Shown in pieces: positions 14,539 through 17,678 of a stretch of 17,678 bases of DNA. The notes below the pieces were generated by a model. That model was not told where the DNA came from, made no database searches, and saw only the letters and a program-made list of their open reading frames with translations. Source of the stretch: Brevundimonas sp. UBA5713 (GTDB lineage Bacteria > Pseudomonadota > Alphaproteobacteria > Caulobacterales > Caulobacteraceae). A program made the position numbers and the translations under genes. The DNA lies in contig NZ_DIGV01000040.1 in the NCBI RefSeq assembly GCF_002419815.1, forward strand, positions 1-17,678, written 5' to 3'. Numbering within the stretch: the first letter of the stretch is position 1; every line of letters starts with the position of its first letter.

Positions 14539-14556
14539 CACCGCCCGAAAGCGGTG
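14539..14556 (-). other. Small hairpin just after tRNA-His
   Basis: CACCGC and GCGGTG pair around a 6-base loop, 3 bases past the tRNA 3' end on minus. There is no T run. It may be a 3' trailer stem for tRNA processing, ahead of the terminator at 14493-14526. Confidence 0.4.
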
Positions 14557-14559
14557 GAA

Positions 14560-14636
14560 TGGTACAGCCTCTCAGGATTGAACTGAGGACCTCCGGCTCC
14601 ACAAACCGGCGCTCTAACCAGCTGAGCTAAGGCTGC
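14560..14636 (-). tRNA. tRNA-His (anticodon GTG)
   Basis: A complete cloverleaf on minus, 77 bases with an encoded CCA. The acceptor GCAGCCT pairs with AGGCTGT (first pair G-U); the D arm is GCTC/GAGC, the anticodon stem CCGGT/GCCGG around TTGTGGA, and the T arm CTCAG with TTCAATC. The anticodon GTG lies at 14600-14602 and reads His codons. The base before G1 is U and the discriminator is A73, so the G-1:C73 pair of most bacterial tRNA-His is absent. This fits the atypical tRNA-His known from a group of alphaproteobacteria that includes Caulobacter. Confidence 0.97.
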
Positions 14637-14655
14637 ACATCGGTGCGAGGCCGTC

Positions 14656-14684
14656 TCTCTACATAGCCTCAGCGTTTGATTCAA
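14656..14684 (-). promoter_or_regulatory. Possible promoter of tRNA-His
   Basis: On minus, TTGAAT and TAGAGA are 17 bases apart and end about 20 bases before the tRNA 5' end, which suits a short processed leader. The match to consensus is moderate. Confidence 0.3.
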
Positions 14685-14699
14685 GCGGACTTTTCATCA

Positions 14700-14720
14700 A
14701 ACGCATCATATTTCTGCGTT
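14700..14720 (-). terminator. Weak hairpin after the M48 protease gene
   Basis: AACGCA and TGCGTT pair over a 9-base loop, 8 bases after the protease stop on minus, followed by TTTGATG. It is too weak to be sure; the protease transcript may continue into tRNA-His. Confidence 0.3.
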
Positions 14721-14727
14721 CTTTTCG

Positions 14728-15501
14728 TTATGACAGGCCACGCTCGGAGATATAGGCCCGAAGCGCTGCAATACGGGTCTGATCTGACGGGTGGGTCGAG
14801 GTAAATTCCGGCGTGCGCCCCGCATTCTGGGCCGCCATTGATTCCCACAGGGTAATGGATTCGCTGGCGCGATAGCCTGCTCGCACCATGTAATCGACGC
14901 CCAGGCGATCCGCCTCAAGCTCGTGACGGCGCGAGAAGGGCAGCAAGACGCCCAGCTGCGCCCCGAGACCGCCAAAGGCCTGCACCGCCTGAGCATAGTC
15001 CCCTGCTCCGCTCTGGGCCGCACCGAGAATCAAAGAGGCGGCGGTCGAGGTGCTGGTGCGCTCGGCCGCGTGACGGGCCACCACGTGGCCGATTTCGTGA
15101 CCGATCACGGCGGCAAGCTGGTCGTCGTTCCGCGCGATTCGTAGCAGGCTGGTGGTCACGCCAATGTGGCCCGACGGCAGAACGAAGGCGTTTGGCGCAT
15201 CCGCCTCGAACACAGCGTAGGTCCAGGTGCGATCCTGCAAACCGGCTGCCGCCACCAAACGGTCGCCCACAGTACGCACACGCGTGTTCATGGCCCGGTC
15301 ATTAGAGACTTTTTGCGTGCGAAGGGTTTCCTGCCACGCGGCCTGAGATGATTGCAGAAGGGCGCTATCGTCCATCAGAACGAACTGGTTACGTCCAAGG
15401 CTCTCATTGTAGGCACAGGCAGCCAGCGCCGCCGAGGCCACAAGAACCGTCATTCCAATACCTGCCCGACGCAAGCGGCTCTTGGCCTGTCTGATGCTCA
15501 T
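14728..15501 (-). CDS. M48 family metalloprotease, lipoprotein
   Basis: A 257-residue protein from ATG at 15499-15501, chosen for GGAG 6 bases upstream; an in-frame ATG at 15528 with AAGG would add 9 residues. A basic N terminus and hydrophobic core (GMTVLVASAA) end in lipobox LAAC (Cys29), so it should be lipid-anchored and face the periplasm. M48 features are NAFVLPSGHIGV (103-114), the zinc motif HEIGHVVARH (His135, Glu136, His139) and HELEADRLGVDYM with the third ligand Glu. It ends near STHPSDQTRIAAL, a typical M48 ending. Related BepA/LoiP-type enzymes remove faulty outer-membrane proteins. The TPR domain of BepA is absent, so LoiP- or YcaL-like is the closer comparison. Confidence 0.94.
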   Translation of the reverse strand: MSIRQAKSRLRRAGIGMTVLVASAALAACAYNESLGRNQFVLMDDSALLQSSQAAWQETLRTQKVSNDRAMNTRVRTVGDRLVAAAGLQDRTWTYAVFEADAPNAFVLPSGHIGVTTSLLRIARNDDQLAAVIGHEIGHVVARHAAERTSTSTAASLILGAAQSGAGDYAQAVQAFGGLGAQLGVLLPFSRRHELEADRLGVDYMVRAGYRASESITLWESMAAQNAGRTPEFTSTHPSDQTRIAALRAYISERGLS

Positions 15502-15579
15502 GTCTCTCTCCGCATTCGATTCTGCCATTTAACGTACCTTAGCCGATGAGGCTCCACGACAGGTTCAAAACAAAGAAAA

Positions 15580-15605
15580 AGCGCCCCGGTCGAAACCGGA
15601 GCGCT
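15580..15605 (-). terminator. Rho-independent terminator of the exbB-exbD-tonB operon
   Basis: On minus, AGCGC-TCCGGT... pairs with ACCGG-GGCGCT (10 pairs with one mismatch, tetraloop TTCG). It is followed by TTTTTCTTTG. It lies 33 bases after the tonB stop. Confidence 0.92.
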
Positions 15606-15638
15606 CTAACTTTTTCGCTGTTCGAACAGCCTCGAGGA

Positions 15639-16358
15639 TTAGTCGAGGTTGAACGGAACACGCACGGTGAACTTGGCGTTCACGGCAGCACCATCGACGG
15701 TACGCGGCGAAAGCTGGCCACGTGCCACGATACGCTGGGCGGCAGCACCGAAGCCCATGCCAGACGGGCTTTCTTCGACCGTACGGCATCCTTCCGGACG
15801 GCCGTTCGGGGTCACGGTGCACTCCACCACGGCGTAGCCACCGACACCACGGTCGAGGGCGCGCTGCGGGAAGTCACGTTCCGTCGGGCGCGGCGGACGA
15901 GCCCATTGCGGGTTCGTGATCACCGTTTGCTTCGGCGGAGCCGGCGGAGCCGGCGGCGGCGGCGGCGATGGGGTGATTACCGGAGGACCTTCGTATTCAC
16001 GACGGTCATCTTTCTTCACAGGCTCGACGTTCACCGTGACGGGCGGCGGGTTCGCATCGGTAATAACCGGTTCACGAACTTGCAGCTTCGGCGGCGGAGG
16101 CTGGTCGGTCGGCGGCGGAGGCGGAGGCGGAGGCGGCGGAGGTGGCGGAGGTGCCATCTCGATCAGCTCCACTTCAACGGCCTCATCGACGTATTCGAAC
16201 GGCTGGATCTCGAACTTCGACTTGTACAGGTACAGACCTGCCAGGCCGTGAACGATTACCGAGGCCGCGATACCGACGATGGCACCAGTCGACAGCTTCT
16301 TCTTCTTACGCGGCGCGTCCAGCAGCGGGTTTCGTTGGTGAGTAGGTTCAGCTGACAT
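15639..16358 (-). CDS. tonB: Energy transducer TonB
   Basis: A 239-residue TonB that carries proton-motive force from ExbB/ExbD to outer-membrane TonB-dependent receptors. It has a basic cytoplasmic N terminus (RKKKK at 17-21), one membrane segment (about 23-45, with the conserved His37 in it) and a long periplasmic Pro-rich spacer including 14 prolines in a row (70-83). A second Pro-rich part follows at 126-142. The C-terminal TonB domain (about 150-239) has PQRALDRGVGGYAVVECTV, a second Cys in PEGCRTVEESPSGMGFGAAA and a final VRVPFNLD; Cys180 and Cys191 may form a disulfide. It is the third gene of the operon, 18 bases after exbD, and is closed by a terminator. Confidence 0.95.
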   Translation of the reverse strand: MSAEPTHQRNPLLDAPRKKKKLSTGAIVGIAASVIVHGLAGLYLYKSKFEIQPFEYVDEAVEVELIEMAPPPPPPPPPPPPPPTDQPPPPKLQVREPVITDANPPPVTVNVEPVKKDDRREYEGPPVITPSPPPPPAPPAPPKQTVITNPQWARPPRPTERDFPQRALDRGVGGYAVVECTVTPNGRPEGCRTVEESPSGMGFGAAAQRIVARGQLSPRTVDGAAVNAKFTVRVPFNLD

Positions 16359-16376
16359 GCTTAAAGCCTAGCCCCC

Positions 16377-16805
16377 TTACGATTCTTCGCCGACGAGGGC
16401 GACGCTGTAGAAACCGTTGTCCTGCAGGGCGTTCATGACCTGCATGAAGTCACCATAGCGGGTTTGCTGGTCACCACGGATGAAGATCCGTTCCTGATCC
16501 GGCGTACGGTTGCCAATTTGACCCTTGAGATCTTCACCGATGGTGGCGATCGAGGTCTTGAAGTCGCCGACGTAGACATCGCCATCGTCTTGGACGGAGA
16601 TGAAGATCGGCTTCGGCGGATTCGGCGCCGGCGGAGCGACGGCACGAGGAAGTTTCACCGGCACCGACACGGTGGCGAGCGGAGCCGCCACCATGAAGAT
16701 GATGAGAAGAACGAGCATAATATCAACGAAAGGCGTGATATTAATTTCTGCGTTCGCCTCGACGGTGTACTTGCCGCCGCCGGAACCGGAAAGTTTGGCG
16801 GCCAT
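16377..16805 (-). CDS. exbD: Biopolymer transport protein ExbD
   Basis: A 142-residue ExbD/TolR family inner-membrane protein of the TonB motor. The single membrane segment follows INITPFVDIMLVLLIIFMV with Asp28, which matches the proton-path aspartate of ExbD. A VPVKLPRA turn leads to the periplasmic domain with PIFISVQDDGDVYVGD and IFIRGDQQTRYGDFMQVMNAL. The family ends with a glycine-rich, VALVGEES-like tail. ATG at 16803-16805 follows exbB by 5 bases, with GGGAG in the exbB end. Only one exbD lies between exbB and tonB; a second copy, found in some relatives, is not seen here. Confidence 0.95.
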   Translation of the reverse strand: MAAKLSGSGGGKYTVEANAEINITPFVDIMLVLLIIFMVAAPLATVSVPVKLPRAVAPPAPNPPKPIFISVQDDGDVYVGDFKTSIATIGEDLKGQIGNRTPDQERIFIRGDQQTRYGDFMQVMNALQDNGFYSVALVGEES

Positions 16806-16810
16806 AAGTC

Positions 16811-17678
16811 TTACGCTCCCTTGTCGAGCTGACGCGAGATCGAGTTCATCAGTTCGGCGTGGAAGCCGTCAGCGCGGGTGCCGTAAGCAGCAATCTTCGT
16901 CGAGAAGTAGTTGTAGAAGATAACGGCCGGGATAGCGGCGAAGAGGCCGATACCGGTAGCCAGCAGTGCTTCAGCGATACCCGGAGCCACAACGGCCAGG
17001 TTGGTGGTGTTCGATTCGGCGATACCGATGAACGAATTCATGATGCCGTAAACGGTACCGAACAGACCGATGAACGGACCCGACGAACCGACCGAGGCCA
17101 GGAACTGTTGGCCACCCGACAGACGACCAGCAACAGTCGACTGAACAGCCGAAACGGCAGTTTCAGTACGAGCGACGGTCGAACCGCGGTGGGTACCTGC
17201 GATGTCCAGGCCAGCTTGACGCGACACTTCCAGTTCTTCGGTAGCGGCGGCGGTCATGTCGGCCAGCGGGTTGCCTTCGAAGTCTTCCGAGACGGCGATA
17301 CGACGCATGTCAGCGACGGTACGAGCACCGCGGAAAGCTTCCAGGAAGCGGTTGGTCGACTTGTTCAGCGAACCGAACTCAACCAGTTTGATCAGCAGCA
17401 GCGTCCAGGTGAAGATCGAGGCCAGAACCAGGCCAAGCATCACCACCTTCACGACCGGGTGAGCGATCATGAACATGCCGATCGGGGTCAGCTTACCGTG
17501 GCCACCGCCAACGGATTCGTTCAGCGACGCCGGATCTTCGGCGGTCGCGGCGGCTTCAGCGCCTTCAGCGGCCGGTGCGGCTGCATCGGCGGCCGGAGCG
17601 GCAGCGGCTTCGGCGGGCCGGGGGGCCCGGGCGGGTTTCCTCGCCCGAGGCGGCGGAACATCCCTAAGGAAGGCAGCG
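16811..17678 (-). CDS. exbB: Biopolymer transport protein ExbB (MotA/TolQ/ExbB), start outside window (partial)
   Basis: At least 289 codons are open from the right edge to TAA at 16811-16813. The core begins GKLTPIGMFMIAHPVVKVVMLGLV, the first membrane segment. Later come the family region VGSSGPFIGLFGTVYGIMNSFIGIAES and AVVAPGIAEALLATGIGLFAAIPAVIFYNYF, the two other membrane segments with the conserved pore-lining Thr/Gly residues. It forms the pentameric proton channel with ExbD for TonB. Before the core lies an Ala/Pro/Glu-rich stretch (AAAAPAADAAAPAAEGAE...) usual in Caulobacterales. An in-frame ATG at 17474-17476 is internal to the conserved domain and is not the start. In the last roughly 70 bases the translation becomes Arg/Pro-rich without a signal peptide. 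Confidence 0.92.
   Translation of the reverse strand, partial: AAFLRDVPPPRARKPARAPRPAEAAAAPAADAAAPAAEGAEAAATAEDPASLNESVGGGHGKLTPIGMFMIAHPVVKVVMLGLVLASIFTWTLLLIKLVEFGSLNKSTNRFLEAFRGARTVADMRRIAVSEDFEGNPLADMTAAATEELEVSRQAGLDIAGTHRGSTVARTETAVSAVQSTVAGRLSGGQQFLASVGSSGPFIGLFGTVYGIMNSFIGIAESNTTNLAVVAPGIAEALLATGIGLFAAIPAVIFYNYFSTKIAAYGTRADGFHAELMNSISRQLDKGA

Noticed and set aside
16081..16155. Tandem GGC/GGA repeat as a possible microsatellite or CRISPR-like repeat
   Set aside because: It is the coding sequence for the TonB proline run, with no spacers.
15546..16355. Arg-rich 269-codon plus frame over tonB
   Set aside because: The long Arg runs are the antisense of the Pro-rich tonB tract; the tonB frame is unambiguous.

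Overview
The window looks like chromosomal DNA of an alphaproteobacterium, most probably a member of Caulobacterales (Caulobacter, Brevundimonas, Asticcacaulis and relatives). The grounds are high GC, the ExbB/ExbD/TonB proteins (Ala/Pro-rich ExbB N terminus, TonB with a paired-Cys C-terminal domain), an encoded tRNA-His without the usual G at position -1 and with A73, and a DUF1285 / CoA-Nudix / CCA-enzyme gene string typical of alphaproteobacteria. I cannot name the genus. Nearly all of it is host housekeeping sequence. I see no insertion sequence, CRISPR array or integrase.

Layout. Positions 1-820 (minus) hold the N-terminal part of a phage-like DUF2793 protein, whose start sits in a perfect inverted repeat. 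An endonuclease/exonuclease/phosphatase (EEP) family membrane protein follows on plus (1001-1960). It meets tail to tail, overlapping, a tightly packed minus-strand operon (4920 down to 1944): GNAT acetyltransferase, DUF1285 protein, CoA-type Nudix hydrolase and CCA-adding tRNA nucleotidyltransferase. Next is a two-gene minus operon (6870-5039): an MBL-fold hydrolase translationally coupled to a crotonase, closed by a hairpin terminator.

A short divergent region full of inverted repeats (6871-7020) separates this from a secreted 315-residue protein built of three four-cysteine repeats, with its own strong terminator. Plus-strand exonuclease III (xth), a small membrane protein and a probable RNase H-fold protein follow to 10416. 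A bidirectional terminator then faces a minus-strand flavin-type general stress protein, a 3-methylglutaconyl-CoA-hydratase-like crotonase and a small lipoprotein.

From 12635 a cyclic-nucleotide-domain/patatin phospholipase runs rightward, facing tRNA-His(GTG), an M48 metalloprotease lipoprotein and the exbB-exbD-tonB operon, all on minus. exbB runs off the right edge, and its last roughly 70 bases look unlike the rest of the gene.

Main themes: energy transduction to outer-membrane receptors (exbB-exbD-tonB); acyl-CoA metabolism (two crotonases, the MBL hydrolase beside one of them, and the CoA pyrophosphatase); tRNA supply and maturation (cca, tRNA-His); DNA repair (xth); and cell-envelope proteins (M48 lipoprotein, small lipoprotein, patatin, Cys-repeat protein). 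The least explained items are the Cys-repeat secreted protein, the shared TGGAGAC inverted repeats over two start regions, and the patatin whose nucleotide-binding cassette lacks the usual arginine.
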